Below are positions 12,245-12,628 of a stretch of 12,628 nucleotides of DNA, piece by piece. This DNA is from Methanoregula sp. (GTDB lineage: Archaea; Halobacteriota; Methanomicrobia; Methanomicrobiales; Methanospirillaceae). The DNA lies in the NCBI GenBank assembly GCA_022710665.1, contig JAKLGN010000023.1:1-12628 (forward strand). Direction: 5' to 3'. The position numbers were made by a program, and so were the translations under genes. The notes beneath the pieces are model-generated. The model was given only the letters and a program-made list of their open reading frames with translations, searched no databases and was not told where the DNA came from. Within the stretch, counting starts at the first letter, position 1, and every line of letters starts with the position of its first letter.

Positions 12245-12628
12245 ATGACATTTATTGAAATTCTGAAAAAACAATGGTACGTTTTTGTTGTGATTCTGGC
12301 CATCATCATTATTTTACTGAATTTGTCCAGTATTTTCTCATTATTCGCTGGAGAAAGTTTTTCGACTCTTCGTTTGTATGAATTAAATGGAAGTTATAAC
12401 CCGAGGGGATTCATTTCTCTCTCACGGATGAAGATTTCAAAGAATTTCCGCAGCTGGCATTGATACGGGATAAAAAACAAAATCCTCAAAAAATATTTCC
12501 CGATGGTACGCAAAGTTATTCATTTCCCTTGACAGAATCTGAAATGAATAAGTTCAATGATCGGTATTGGATAAATTCAATAGGGGAAAATAGACGAATT
12601 TTTGAATATCATGGAAAATATTATGAAT
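12245..12628 (+). pseudogene. Frameshifted, partial membrane-anchored hypothetical gene
   Basis: The first frame codes for a short cytoplasmic start, one hydrophobic segment (WYVFVVILAIIIILLNL, residues 11-27) and about 30 further residues before stopping after codon 72. From 12400 a second frame (one base back) is open for 76 codons to the window edge and reads like real protein, with FSLTDEDFKEFP followed by a charged, aromatic-rich domain. That frame has a TAA at 12397-12399, so the shift lies within about 12398-12410, in the runs CCC and GGGG. One missing base would join the two into a single gene for an N-terminally anchored extracytoplasmic protein. A real null mutation, a sequencing error or recoding are all possible. 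I do not recognise the family. The DNA is about 30% G+C in sampled 60-base lines versus about 67% in a sampled fdhD line. Confidence 0.6.

Noticed and set aside
12396..12412. Programmed -1 frameshifting at the frame switch of the terminal gene
   Set aside because: No X XXY YYZ slippery heptamer is in the right phase and no strong downstream stem was seen. A base deletion or sequencing error is simpler.
1..12628. CRISPR arrays, insertion sequences, inteins or rRNA
   Set aside because: No regularly spaced direct repeats, transposase motifs, intein blocks or rRNA sequence were seen on either strand.

Overview
The window looks like a chromosomal segment of a methanogenic archaeon of the order Methanomicrobiales (Methanoregula-like). 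The evidence is an archaeal histone, RadA, a multi-OB-fold archaeal RPA, a NOG1-type GTPase, a CBS regulator of COG2524 type, the LL-diaminopimelate aminotransferase route to lysine, FdhD, and the adjacent DUF1890/DUF1894 pair that is largely confined to methanogens. Several genes have TATA boxes about 27-30 nt upstream of their start codons, as expected for archaeal leaderless or short-leader mRNAs. The genus is an inference.

Layout. Positions 1-447 hold no convincing gene but many hairpins, a dyad and a TATA-like box. On the minus strand, 448-949 is a RelB/VapB-type antitoxin and RelE/ParE toxin operon with a dyad over its likely promoter. A 240-nt non-coding gap follows, then a minus-strand NOG1 GTPase (1192-2256). 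This is divergent, across one TATA-like element, from a plus-strand HTH-CBS regulator (2302-3180). A 530-nt gap (3181-3709) contains two similar GC-hairpin/T-run blocks and a 10-bp inverted repeat, followed by a histone (3710-3919) and a PRC-barrel protein (4004-4258).

From 9734 down to 4240 everything lies on the minus strand: dapL - lysA - rpa, then radA - pgp from its own TATA box. dapL/lysA overlap by 4 nt, rpa follows lysA by 14 nt, and radA/pgp overlap by 7 nt. The strip joins lysine synthesis to single-strand DNA binding, strand exchange and phosphoglycolate removal. Phosphoglycolate is released when 3'-phosphoglycolate DNA ends are repaired, so radA-pgp may be a functional pairing (inference).

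From 9835 the plus strand carries cutA - fdhD (ATGA overlap), DUF1890 - DUF1894 (13-nt overlap), and a stand-alone receiver-domain response regulator. The window ends in an AT-rich membrane-anchored hypothetical gene that appears frameshifted and runs off the edge. The drop in G+C there suggests the start of an acquired or fast-evolving region.

Most of the window is housekeeping. The best places for a second look are the two structured intergenic regions, the toxin-antitoxin promoter dyad, the shared divergent TATA element, an FdhD lacking its usual cysteine loop, and the frameshifted terminal gene.
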